A DNA stretch of 64,000 nucleotides from JADJLQ01 sp044227925 (GTDB lineage Bacteria; Bacteroidota; Bacteroidia; Chitinophagales; Saprospiraceae), in the NCBI GenBank assembly GCA_044227925.1, contig JBGAVW010000016.1:1-64000 (forward strand), in the 5' to 3' direction. Of this stretch, positions 26,713-34,781 are shown one piece after another (the first letter of the stretch is position 1; each line of letters starts with the position of its first letter). Below the pieces are notes generated by a model. That model did no database searches and was not told where the DNA came from. It saw only the letters and a list, made by a program, of their open reading frames with translations. Position numbers and translations under genes: made by a program.

Positions 26713-28224
26713 ATGCCAGATAATAAAGTAGCACTGATAATATTGGACGGATGGGGCCTCGGCCCGGATTATAATGCTGATGCTATTGCCACTGCCAATA
26801 CGCCTTTTTTTGATAAAATAATGAGTGAATTCCCACACAATACCTTAATTACTTTTGGAGAAGAAGTTGGATTGCCGGACGGACAGATGGGTAACTCTGA
26901 AGTAGGACATTTAAATCTTGGAGCTGGAAGGGTAGTGTATCAGGAGCTTGCCAGGATAAATAAGGCGATTCGGGAAAAAGAATTATATACCAATTCGGTC
27001 TTATTAAAATTAATTGAGCGGGTAAAGTCCACCCGGAATACGCTGCATCTGATTGGCCTGGTTTCAGACGGTGGAGTACACTCTCATATTAATCACCTCA
27101 TGGGGTTATGTGATATTTTTCATGAATTTGATCTTCCCAAAGTGAGCATACATGCATTTCTGGATGGTCGGGATTGCGATCCTAAATCAGGTGCAGGGTT
27201 TGTAAAAAAGCTCCTACAACATATAGAGGGGACTAATGCTACCCTTACTTCAATGATTGGAAGATATTATGCAATGGACAGGGATAAAAGATGGGAAAGA
27301 ATAAAAAAAGCCTATGATGTATTGACACAGGGATTAGGTGAATATACATCGGATCCTGTGACCTCATTGCACCAATCGTATGCAAAAAACATCACCGATG
27401 AATTCATTGAACCATATTTATTGAATCGGGATAAAGATCTGTTGATCAAAAATGGCGATGCGGTATTGTTTTTTAATTTTCGTACCGACCGGCCCAGGCA
27501 GATTACCGAAGCTTTGACCCAAAAAGAATTTCCAGATCAGCAAATGAGCCCCTTGAATTTAGATTATGTGACCATGACCGAGTACGATGCTACCTATAAA
27601 AATGTGCAGGTATTATTTAAAACTGATAATTTAAATAATACCCTTGGTGAAGTGATGGAGAATAATGGAAAGACCCAATTGCGCATGGCCGAAACTGAAA
27701 AATATCCACATGTCACTTTTTTCTTTAATGGAGGCAGGGAAGTTCCATTTAAAGGGGAAGATCGGATCATGGTTGCAAGTCCAAAAGTCGCAACCTATGA
27801 TTTGCAACCCGAAATGTCAGCACCCGAGCTCACTGACGCCTTGCTTAAAAACTGGGATTATAAACAACAGGATTTTATTTGCCTCAATTTTGCCAATACA
27901 GATATGGTAGGACACACAGGAGTTTTCTCTGCCGGTGTCAAAGCTGCAGAAACGGTAGATGCATGCCTTCAAAAAATAGTAAACAAAGGGAAATCACTTG
28001 GATACGAATTTATTGTGTTGGCTGATCATGGTAATGCTGACTGCATGATCAATCCGGATGGGAGCCCCAATACCGCACATACCAAAAATCCGGTGCCCGT
28101 GATTTATATCGGTGACAGGGATGTTCAAGTAAAACAGGGTAAGCTGGGTGATGTGGCTCCTACTATTCTTACACTTATGGGTTTAGAGATACCCAAAGAA
28201 ATGGATGGGAAAGTGTTGATATGA
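26713..28224 (+). CDS. gpmI: 2,3-bisphosphoglycerate-independent phosphoglycerate mutase
   Basis: Interconverts 3- and 2-phosphoglycerate in glycolysis using two metal ions and a phosphoserine. From ATG 26713 it has 503 residues. Asp12 lies in LIILDGWGLG and the nucleophile Ser62 in DGQMGNSEVGHLNLGAGR. LVSDGGVHSHINHL, FLDGRDCDPKSG, NFRTDRPRQ, NFANTDMVGHTG and LADHGNADCM supply further phosphate and metal ligands. The length and motif order are normal. It is a single-gene unit. Confidence 0.97.
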   Translation: MPDNKVALIILDGWGLGPDYNADAIATANTPFFDKIMSEFPHNTLITFGEEVGLPDGQMGNSEVGHLNLGAGRVVYQELARINKAIREKELYTNSVLLKLIERVKSTRNTLHLIGLVSDGGVHSHINHLMGLCDIFHEFDLPKVSIHAFLDGRDCDPKSGAGFVKKLLQHIEGTNATLTSMIGRYYAMDRDKRWERIKKAYDVLTQGLGEYTSDPVTSLHQSYAKNITDEFIEPYLLNRDKDLLIKNGDAVLFFNFRTDRPRQITEALTQKEFPDQQMSPLNLDYVTMTEYDATYKNVQVLFKTDNLNNTLGEVMENNGKTQLRMAETEKYPHVTFFFNGGREVPFKGEDRIMVASPKVATYDLQPEMSAPELTDALLKNWDYKQQDFICLNFANTDMVGHTGVFSAGVKAAETVDACLQKIVNKGKSLGYEFIVLADHGNADCMINPDGSPNTAHTKNPVPVIYIGDRDVQVKQGKLGDVAPTILTLMGLEIPKEMDGKVLI

Positions 28225-28615
28225 TTAATAGTATCCAAAAAGCCCTTTTTGGGCTGTCAAACGACAAATCGGGTTCTCCAAGGAAAAATGGTAGTTAAAA
28301 CAGACTTCAAAAAGCAATTCTATTCTTGTCTCCAAGGCTGTGCTGTAAATCTATTTTTATGGGGGATAGTCCGGGTGATCGAAGTTGGTGGGACAATCCT
28401 ACATGGGACAATATAGTGGGAATAAAATGGAACCCCAATGCGAAGGTCAAATTGGCTCCATCATTTGTAGAAAATTATATTCCCCAGTCCATAAGTACAA
28501 TACTTCAAAATTAGTATCCTGATTTTATATTTGATGTGAGCAAACCGGTTTAGACAGTATAGTACCTTTTCCAAATAGTTGGTGCTACATCGGATGAGTC
28601 TCACGCACCACTTTT
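28225..28615. other. Gene-poor interval between gpmI and gldH
   Basis: About 390 bp between the convergent ends of gpmI and gldH. It holds a hairpin terminator at its left end (28236-28255) and an open frame at 28326-28514 (+) with unusual Trp/Asn-rich composition (SWWDNPTWDNIVGIKW). That frame has no normal start codon context, promoter or recognisable family. I treat it as non-coding or a remnant. Confidence 0.4.
28236..28255 (-). terminator. Hairpin terminator, best oriented for the gldH side
   Basis: AGCCC (28241-28245) and GGGCT (28251-28255) close a 5-nt loop. Read on the minus strand the stem is followed by a run of T, so it fits an intrinsic terminator of the grpE-dnaJ-gldH transcript, though some 360 bp after the gldH stop. 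On the plus strand it could weakly serve gpmI. Confidence 0.45.
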
Positions 28616-29125
28616 TTATCTCCTGCCGTCACGCTCTACCTTAAATCCTACTCGATAAATATCTTTAATAGTATCCTGCCTCATCCAGGGTACAATTTTG
28701 ATTTGGTAGTCTCCTTTTTGAGGAAATATAGCTTGCTCTTGTAAAGTGAGGTAAAAAGTGCAGGTTTTACCACGACAGTCAGAGTACCATTCACCGGATT
28801 CATCCGCCAATAGGATACTTAACTCTTGCGTTTTATTTATTTGATCTGGGAATTTAGTATCTATTTTTACATACAAGTTTTCCCATTGGTATTTTTTATC
28901 GTGATCTATCTCCAATAAAAGATTATAATATCGATTGGTATCTTTTATTTTAAAATTATATACCAGTGAGTCCGTATAGATCATTGGCTTTTCAGCAGTA
29001 AAGGATGCATTGTTTTCAAAAATATAATTCGGCGGATCACAGGAAGCAATGGGTATCATGCCACAAGCAAGAGCTATGCAATACCAAATTGTATTTAAAG
29101 TTTTTATCGGTATTGAATTGCTCAT
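28616..29125 (-). CDS. gldH: Gliding motility lipoprotein GldH
   Basis: A 169-residue lipoprotein with lipobox IASC (Cys29). The mature part matches GldH in layout: an N-terminal YTDSLVYNFKIKDTNRYYNL stretch, NLYVKIDTKFPD, LADESGEWYSDCRGKTCTFY and the C-terminal GVFKVER-like strand (GFKVERDGRR). GldH is needed for gliding in Flavobacterium and accompanies T9SS in Bacteroidota, but it also occurs in non-gliders. Its ATG overlaps the dnaJ stop by 4 bp (ATGA), so it is translated with the chaperone operon. Confidence 0.82.
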   Translation of the reverse strand: MSNSIPIKTLNTIWYCIALACGMIPIASCDPPNYIFENNASFTAEKPMIYTDSLVYNFKIKDTNRYYNLLLEIDHDKKYQWENLYVKIDTKFPDQINKTQELSILLADESGEWYSDCRGKTCTFYLTLQEQAIFPQKGDYQIKIVPWMRQDTIKDIYRVGFKVERDGRR

Positions 29126-30261
29126 GAAAAAAAGCCTTTCATTTTCTCAAAGAATCCTTTTTCTCCTTTCCCCGGATTGGGTTGGAAATTGGGCATATGC
29201 CTGAGTTTTTCTAATAAGGCTTTTTCTTCTTCATTTACGGATTTGGGAGTCCAGATATTTACTTGTACCAACAGATCTCCTTTTTGATAAGATTGTACTG
29301 AGGGTAAGCCTTTGTCTTTTAACCTGAATACTTTTCCTGCCTGGGTACCGGCTGGTATTTTAATATTGGCTTTACCATCGAGTGTGGGCACTTCAATTGA
29401 AGAGCCTAAGGAGGCATCAGCAAAGTTGAGGTACATTTCATATATCAAATTAGCTCCTTCTCTTCTAAGATGATCATGTGGTTTTTCTTTTATCTGTATA
29501 AGTAAATCACCGGATGGCCCTCCCTTTGGTCCTGCATTTCCTTTCCCTCTGACTGAAAGTTGCATACCATCCTCGACTCCTGCCGGGATATCAATATCGA
29601 TGGTCTCCTCGCCCATCATTCGCCCATCACCTTTACATGAGTTACAATAGCTGGTTATCATAGTTCCGGCACCCTGGCAGGTCGGACAGGTAGTGGTGGT
29701 TTGCATTTGTCCTAAGAAAGTATTTCTGACTTGCCGAACATATCCACTTCCTCCGCATCCTGTACAGGTTTTTTTACTGCTTCGATCCTTAGCTCCCGAA
29801 CCGCCACAGGTATTACAACTGATTTGTTTTTTTACTGATATTTTTTTGTTGACCCCTGTAGCGATTTCGTTCAGATCCAGGGTAAGACTAATTCGAAGGC
29901 TGGAACCTCGTTGACCTGATTCACCTCGGCTTCCACCACCTCCAAAAAATGATTCGAAAGGGCTATCTTCAAACATACCTCCGAAATTGCGAAGTATGTC
30001 TTCCATGCTTCCGCCTTGAAACCCGCCCATATTGCCATCTACCCCGGCGTGACCGAATCGATCATATTTTGCTTTTTTATCGGGATCACTTAATACGCCA
30101 TAGGCCTCAGCTGCTTCCTTAAACTTGTCTTCAGCTGCCTTATCACCGGGATTTCGGTCCGGATGGTATTTCATTGCAATCTTTCGATACGATTTTTTAA
30201 TAGTACCATCATCAGCTGACTTGTCTACCTCCAATACCTCGTAATAATCTCTTTTGGCCAT
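29122..30261 (-). CDS. dnaJ: Chaperone protein DnaJ
   Basis: Hsp40 co-chaperone that stimulates DnaK ATPase. The 379 residues have a J domain with HPD at about 33-35 (KYHPDRNPGD), a Gly/Phe-rich region (about 75-115), four zinc-finger CxxCxGxG-type repeats (CNTCGGSG, CTGCGGSG, CPTCQGAG, CNSCKGDG) and the C-terminal substrate-binding domain (PAGVEDGMQLSVRGKGNAGP). Type I DnaJ of normal length, 25 bp downstream of grpE. Confidence 0.97.
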   Translation of the reverse strand: MAKRDYYEVLEVDKSADDGTIKKSYRKIAMKYHPDRNPGDKAAEDKFKEAAEAYGVLSDPDKKAKYDRFGHAGVDGNMGGFQGGSMEDILRNFGGMFEDSPFESFFGGGGSRGESGQRGSSLRISLTLDLNEIATGVNKKISVKKQISCNTCGGSGAKDRSSKKTCTGCGGSGYVRQVRNTFLGQMQTTTTCPTCQGAGTMITSYCNSCKGDGRMMGEETIDIDIPAGVEDGMQLSVRGKGNAGPKGGPSGDLLIQIKEKPHDHLRREGANLIYEMYLNFADASLGSSIEVPTLDGKANIKIPAGTQAGKVFRLKDKGLPSVQSYQKGDLLVQVNIWTPKSVNEEEKALLEKLRHMPNFQPNPGKGEKGFFEKMKGFFS

Positions 30262-30286
30262 GTAGTATATATATTAATTACCTATA

Positions 30287-30829
30287 TTATTTGCCGACTA
30301 CGACTTTCGCGTATCGAATTATTTTTTCGTTTAAATAGTATCCTTTTTCGACAGTGTCAATCACTTTATTCTTTAACTCATCCCCTCCTTCGATTTCTGT
30401 GATCGCTTCGTGTAAGGCTGCATCAAACGATTCACCTGTGCTTATCATTTCCTGTAATCCTTTTTGTTTAAGGATCTGTAACATTTTATTATATATCAGT
30501 TTGCTTCCTTCGGTGGCTACCCCTGCTTTTATTTCCCTTTCAAAATCATCCATTACAGTTAATAATGCCGTCATAAGTTCCTGGCTTGCATATTTGGCAT
30601 TGTCTATGCGTTCGCGAGCTGTCCTTTTCTTGAAGTTTTCAAATTCTGCAAGTAGTCTTAAGTATTTATCTTTAAGATCTTGAATTTCCTGATCCTTAGA
30701 GGAGCTGCTTTTCGTGTCAGAATTATTCTCTTCATTTATTACTTCAACAGGTGTATCTACTTGATTTTCTGTCATTTCTTCAGGTTCTGAAGATTTTTTA
30801 TCATTTATGCTTGATTCTTCTGTTATCAT
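30287..30829 (-). CDS. grpE: Nucleotide exchange factor GrpE
   Basis: Releases ADP from DnaK. The 180 residues start with a disordered acidic/Ser-rich tail (about 1-45), then a long coiled coil (DLKDKYLRLLAEFENFKKR, TARERIDNAKYASQELM) and the C-terminal beta-wing domain (ESFDAALHEAITEIEG, YYLNEKIIRYAKVVVGK). It is the first gene of grpE-dnaJ-gldH with a -7 box about 40 nt upstream. dnaK and a CIRCE-like operator are not seen. Confidence 0.95.
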   Translation of the reverse strand: MITEESSINDKKSSEPEEMTENQVDTPVEVINEENNSDTKSSSSKDQEIQDLKDKYLRLLAEFENFKKRTARERIDNAKYASQELMTALLTVMDDFEREIKAGVATEGSKLIYNKMLQILKQKGLQEMISTGESFDAALHEAITEIEGGDELKNKVIDTVEKGYYLNEKIIRYAKVVVGK

Positions 30830-30870
30830 TTATGATTAATTTTACTGACAGGGCATTGCAATAATGAGAC

Positions 30871-30878
30871 CAAAGGTA
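30871..30878 (-). promoter_or_regulatory. -7 promoter element of grpE-dnaJ-gldH
   Basis: TACCTTTG on the minus strand matches TAnnTTTG, giving a leader of roughly 35 nt before the grpE ATG at 30829. No -33 TTTG at good spacing was found. Confidence 0.5.
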
Positions 30879-30900
30879 AGGATTAGGCCAAAATGTCAGG

Positions 30901-31428
30901 CTAAGCTTTCCGTTTTAAGAGCAAACTACTCATAGAGTCAAAAGTCTGATTTACTCCAAGTATCATTTTATCTGGTCCGACCAGGATTTTGGTAGGGATC
31001 TCTTTTACCCCGAATTTTTTTACCAGGGAAGAATTAAATTTATCCAATTCGAGTATGTGTAAGGGCCATAGCAGTTGATCTTTTTCCTTCGCAGCTGCCC
31101 AGTTTTCCTTACTGTCCTCGATACCTATACTTATGATTTCAAGACCATCAGCATCCTTAAATTTTGTATTATTCCAGGCAGAATAAAATTCTTTTAATGC
31201 CGGCGATTCTTTTCTGCATGGTCCGCACCATGACCCCCAGAAATCGATCAATATATATTTACCGTGGTATTCTTTTAAATTAAATGATTCTCCGGTAGAA
31301 AGGGTGGCTTCAATATTTGGACAAGGCTGAGCTGCTTTGATACCGGGTTTCATGTAAAAATATTTGCCCAGGTAAAAGATTGAAATGCCAATAAAAAAAT
31401 ATAGTATGTTTTGCAAAAATTTACTCAC
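30901..31428 (-). CDS. TlpA-like membrane-anchored thiol-disulfide oxidoreductase
   Basis: A 175-residue thioredoxin-fold protein with an N-terminal membrane anchor (about 7-20) and the redox motif CGPC at 68-71 (FWGSWCGPCRKESPAL). The cis-Pro region is GVKEIPTKILV. It probably faces the periplasm and reduces or oxidises envelope proteins. The start is GTG at 31428, only 4 nt after a -7 box, which makes a leaderless mRNA likely and fixes the start. It has no obvious partner; the flippase-like gene upstream is transcribed in the same direction. Confidence 0.85.
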   Translation of the reverse strand: MSKFLQNILYFFIGISIFYLGKYFYMKPGIKAAQPCPNIEATLSTGESFNLKEYHGKYILIDFWGSWCGPCRKESPALKEFYSAWNNTKFKDADGLEIISIGIEDSKENWAAAKEKDQLLWPLHILELDKFNSSLVKKFGVKEIPTKILVGPDKMILGVNQTFDSMSSLLLKRKA

Positions 31429-31432
31429 CCTG

Positions 31433-31440
31433 CAAAGGTA
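31433..31440 (-). promoter_or_regulatory. -7 promoter element of the TlpA-like gene
   Basis: TACCTTTG on the minus strand, 4 nt before the GTG start codon at 31428. This spacing predicts transcription starting at or next to the start codon. Confidence 0.55.
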
Positions 31441-31465
31441 TCAAGTAATCGGTAAGTAGAGGGCC

Positions 31466-32593
31466 CTATTTGATCGTATGGTCTTTATTTTCTCTTTCCT
31501 GACGCCTCCTTTTAATGACGCCTGTCAACCAGGTCGGAATGATTAAGACTCCTGCGATTAAATAGGCATAATAAGTGAGCAATCTCCATATCAGGGCTAT
31601 AATCAGTGCTGCACTTTTCGGTACATAGTCCCCAATGTAATTTCCAAAGAAAAATTCTGCAAACCCAGCCGCTCCCGGCGAAGGACTGAACATCATAAAA
31701 ATAAACATGACCACCTGCCTGCCGTATATTTTAAGCTGATCCCAAAGGGAATAGGGAATGGAATCGATCAAGGCAATTATAATACAATTAACCAGTAAAA
31801 AACGGCCTCCCCAGGCAATGGAAGTGAGAACAAAAGATTTTAAGTGAAATTTAAAATCCTTATTGGCAATGGTATTAGCAGAAACGATCATGTCATCGCC
31901 CAATTTCACTGCTGATTTGTTCCATCTTTTTAATAAAGGAAATTGGGTAAAAAAATTAAGTATGCGTTTAAATTGAATCGGACTGTAAAATAAGCCATAA
32001 GCAAAAAACAATCCATACACCAGGATCAAGAAATAAAAAAAGAATAAGGAATATCCGATTTCACCGATATCCTTTAAGGTTTGATAGGATGGGTAAATAA
32101 TGTTGGTTCCGTAAATTAACATCAGCAGGGGTACAGATAATACGAAAAACAAACTATCCAATACTACAGTATAGATAATTACGGTGAGCGTACGCGGAGC
32201 CCCCAGTTTTTCATGGGACAGTACAAATACAGATACAGCTGATCCTCCTAAAGAGGAAGGGGATACAGCTGAGCTAAATTCCCAAATAACTATAAGTTTG
32301 GCACATTTCCAAAACCCAATTGTACCATCCGCAAGATACCAAAGCCGTAGCGTATAGGCCAGATGTCTGATTAATAATATAATTACAGCCAACAGTAACC
32401 ATGCAAAAGAATGGACAGTCCAGGTAATGGATTTTAATGCCTTAGTATCAAAGTTTCTAAATAATAAAAATAGTACCACACCCAAACCAAGGAAAATAGG
32501 TAACCATATTCTTGAACTTTTAAAAGATTTGATTACAGATTGCGTCTGTTCATCTTCCTGGTCCATTAAATCTTTTTCCTCTTCCGGTCTCAT
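31466..32593 (-). CDS. Lysylphosphatidylglycerol synthase TM-region / UPF0104 family membrane protein
   Basis: A 375-residue inner-membrane protein with a charged N-terminus and about 8 hydrophobic helices. The SSAVSPSSLGGSAVSVFVLS stretch (about 110-130) and FMMFSPSPGAAGFAEFFFGNY (about 299-319) are the conserved polar segments of the flippase-like domain found in MprF and in stand-alone UPF0104 proteins. It lacks the MprF synthase domain, so it may translocate a lipid or be of other function. It has its own promoter 7 nt upstream. Confidence 0.82.
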   Translation of the reverse strand: MRPEEEKDLMDQEDEQTQSVIKSFKSSRIWLPIFLGLGVVLFLLFRNFDTKALKSITWTVHSFAWLLLAVIILLIRHLAYTLRLWYLADGTIGFWKCAKLIVIWEFSSAVSPSSLGGSAVSVFVLSHEKLGAPRTLTVIIYTVVLDSLFFVLSVPLLMLIYGTNIIYPSYQTLKDIGEIGYSLFFFYFLILVYGLFFAYGLFYSPIQFKRILNFFTQFPLLKRWNKSAVKLGDDMIVSANTIANKDFKFHLKSFVLTSIAWGGRFLLVNCIIIALIDSIPYSLWDQLKIYGRQVVMFIFMMFSPSPGAAGFAEFFFGNYIGDYVPKSAALIIALIWRLLTYYAYLIAGVLIIPTWLTGVIKRRRQERENKDHTIK

Positions 32594-32600
32594 TCAATCT

Positions 32601-32608
32601 CAAAGATA
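32601..32608 (-). promoter_or_regulatory. -7 promoter element of the UPF0104 gene
   Basis: TATCTTTG on the minus strand, exact TAnnTTTG match, 7 nt before the ATG at 32593. Confidence 0.55.
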
Positions 32609-32620
32609 AATGATTCCTGC

Positions 32621-33484
32621 CTATACCTTGAGTAAGCGGAGCAAGTATTCACCGTATCCGCTTTTAATATACTTGTTACCAAGGAATTCAAGTTGTTCTT
32701 TCCCAATAAATCCCATTTGATATGCCACTTCTTCTATACAACCAATTTTGAGTCCCTGCCTTTCCTCAATCACCTGTATAAACTGACCAGCCTGCATCAG
32801 AGACTGATGTGTTCCGGTGTCAAGCCAGGCAAATCCCCTCCCCATGGGTTTTACAAAAAGATTCCCTCTTTCCAGATAGTATTTGTTTACATCAGTAATT
32901 TCATATTCGCCCCTTGAACTGGGTTTTAAATTTTTAGCCACTTCGATGACGCTATTATCATAAAAATACAACCCCGGTACAGCAAAATTGCTTTTGGGTT
33001 TCGCTGGTTTTTCTTCAATAGAAATAGCCCGGAAGTCATCATCGAATTCCACCACTCCATATCGCTCAGGGTCGGTAACCTGGTATGCAAAAATGGTTCC
33101 TCCAGTGGGATGTTCACAGCTTTTAAGTATACTACCTAGTCCTGCACCATAAAAGATATTATCACCCAATATAAGTGAGGCGTCATCATTACCTATAAAG
33201 TCTGCTCCCAATACAAATGCCTGGGCAAGGCCATTTGGCACTTCCTGTACTTTATATGAAAAATGGCACCCTATTTCCGACCCGTCTTTCAGTAACTTTT
33301 CAAAATTGGGTAGATCTTCACGCGTAGATATAATAAGTATATCCCTGATGTTAGCCATCATCAAAATGGACAATGGATAATATATCATAGGCTTGTCGTA
33401 CACAGGCATCAGCTGTTTACTCACTGCCAAGGTAAGCGGATAGAGTCTGGTTCCAAGACCGCCTGCCAGAATAATTCCTTTCAT
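32621..33484 (-). CDS. rfbA: Glucose-1-phosphate thymidylyltransferase
   Basis: Makes dTDP-glucose from glucose-1-phosphate and dTTP, the first step toward dTDP-sugars such as dTDP-rhamnose. The 287 residues begin MKGIILAGGLGTRLYPLT with the nucleotide-binding signature, followed by PVYDKPMIYYPLS, GDNIFYG, VVEFDDDFRAISIEEKP and TGTHQSLMQAGQFI. Length and motifs are those of RmlA/RfbA. The usual partners rfbB, rfbC and rfbD are not adjacent, so the later pathway steps must be encoded elsewhere. Confidence 0.95.
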   Translation of the reverse strand: MKGIILAGGLGTRLYPLTLAVSKQLMPVYDKPMIYYPLSILMMANIRDILIISTREDLPNFEKLLKDGSEIGCHFSYKVQEVPNGLAQAFVLGADFIGNDDASLILGDNIFYGAGLGSILKSCEHPTGGTIFAYQVTDPERYGVVEFDDDFRAISIEEKPAKPKSNFAVPGLYFYDNSVIEVAKNLKPSSRGEYEITDVNKYYLERGNLFVKPMGRGFAWLDTGTHQSLMQAGQFIQVIEERQGLKIGCIEEVAYQMGFIGKEQLEFLGNKYIKSGYGEYLLRLLKV

Positions 33485-34083
33485 ATGGTATGCGCTAAGA
33501 TTTTGGTAAAAATAAGACGATTTTATGGATGGATAATAAGATCGGGCTTTCTGTCTAAATCTTATTTTGAGATGCCGAAATATTAATTTTAATAAACTAT
33601 TCTGTTTCCAGCCTTTTTAACAAATTTTTCTACGAACTCATTTCCATATAATGGCCTTCAGACTTTAAACATTTCTTGAAATAGGTGGACTTTAGATCCA
33701 GTCCCTTTTATGGCTAAAAAGCCCTAAAGGATTAAATAGTAATAAAGTATCAACTATACGATTTATCCAACCCACAGAGGGTCGTCCAGCGTATTCATGA
33801 AGTCATTCAAAATAGTTTCTTAAGAATCTAAAGAATGTGAACTTTGTTTCTCTCACCTAAAATAACAGTTAGCTTTCTTTCAGTCCTTAAATTGCTGAAA
33901 TATCCTATTAAACACATTTTTGATTCTGTGCATAAAACATTTATTTCAGTACACTGGTATCCGTTTATATATAAACCGGCTGGAAAAGGGGGTTAGGACT
34001 CAATACAATGAATATGTTGTAATTTTGATAAATTATGTGATTCATATAGATACTGAATTTAGTTTGATACAATAAATAAAAAA
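33485..34083. other. 600-bp gene-free divergent interval
   Basis: Lies between the divergent starts of rfbA and a small hypothetical gene. No ORF of note, RNA gene or exact TAnnTTTG box is seen. It contains a perfect 14-bp palindrome GTTTATATATAAAC (33963-33976) within an imperfect CCG...CGG arm extension, and a short GGCT/AGCC stem near 33713. Composition is AT-rich. Confidence 0.4.
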
Positions 34084-34368
34084 ATGAATTTGAAAAAAGA
34101 AACGATTACTGCTGAAATGCTTACCAGATTTGATGCATTATATGAGGCCCACGAAGATCATGGAATCTTAGGGCGCCGGCATACAGGTCTGGCCGATTTA
34201 GTACAAGAATTAAGAAAGATCCGGCGACTCATAGAATCCGGTGTGATCGTCAAAATTGAAGGGACTGATATCAGTTTGACATCCTGGGCAGAATTTTACA
34301 ATTGGGCACATTCACGTTATCACAAACTTGAAGAAGGAAGTGATAAATGGATAGGTGACGATAATTAA
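34084..34368 (+). CDS. Small hypothetical protein
   Basis: A 94-residue cytosolic-looking protein with a good ATG, no signal peptide and clean codon usage. It is mostly helical and charged (MLTRFDALYEAHEDHGILGR, DLVQELRKIRRLIESG) with a more hydrophobic centre (TSWAEFYNWAHSRYHKLEEG). I do not recognise a family. A near-match to the -7 element (TAGTTTG, one base short) lies about 25 nt upstream. It is convergent with the 34421-34771 gene. Confidence 0.6.
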   Translation: MNLKKETITAEMLTRFDALYEAHEDHGILGRRHTGLADLVQELRKIRRLIESGVIVKIEGTDISLTSWAEFYNWAHSRYHKLEEGSDKWIGDDN

Positions 34369-34420
34369 AAAACATAGGCAAGTTCTGAGAGAGATTGCGA
34401 ATTCATTTTTTTCAATTGCT

Positions 34421-34771
34421 TCATCCCCTGGGCATATACACAAATTGGGCACCCAATTCACTTAGCACAAAAAAACAGATATAATCTTCTATCGATTTAT
34501 AAGATTTTTTAAAAGCTGCCAGTTTTGATTTTAATATTAATTTCTTTTGCACAAATTCTTCCAGGGAAGACACATTGATATTCCAGTTGCCTTTAACCTC
34601 ATAGCGTTTTATGATGGGTATACCCACCTCGAAAGTATCCTGATGTGCAATAAATATCGGATATTCAGTTACGCCCTTTGCCTGAATAATGTCCAATGCT
34701 TGATTCATCGCTTTTTTATAGACTTTTAATTCTTCCTGTAGAAGTAAAAATTTTTCTGCTCCTATCTGCAT
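34421..34771 (-). CDS. Conserved hypothetical protein
   Basis: A 116-residue protein without signal peptide or membrane segments. It begins with an amphipathic helical part (AEKFLLLQEELKVYKKAMNQ), has a central HQDTFEVGIPIIKRYEVKGN strand region and a helical end. It starts 10 bp after the rlmD stop in the same direction, so it is probably in that transcript. Its function is unknown. Confidence 0.6.
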   Translation of the reverse strand: MQIGAEKFLLLQEELKVYKKAMNQALDIIQAKGVTEYPIFIAHQDTFEVGIPIIKRYEVKGNWNINVSSLEEFVQKKLILKSKLAAFKKSYKSIEDYICFFVLSELGAQFVYMPRG

Positions 34772-34781
34772 TTGATATGAT

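Noticed and set aside
28326..28514. 62-residue plus-strand ORF in the gpmI-gldH gap
   Set aside because: Odd but protein-like composition; no ATG in good context, no promoter and no family, so not called as a gene.
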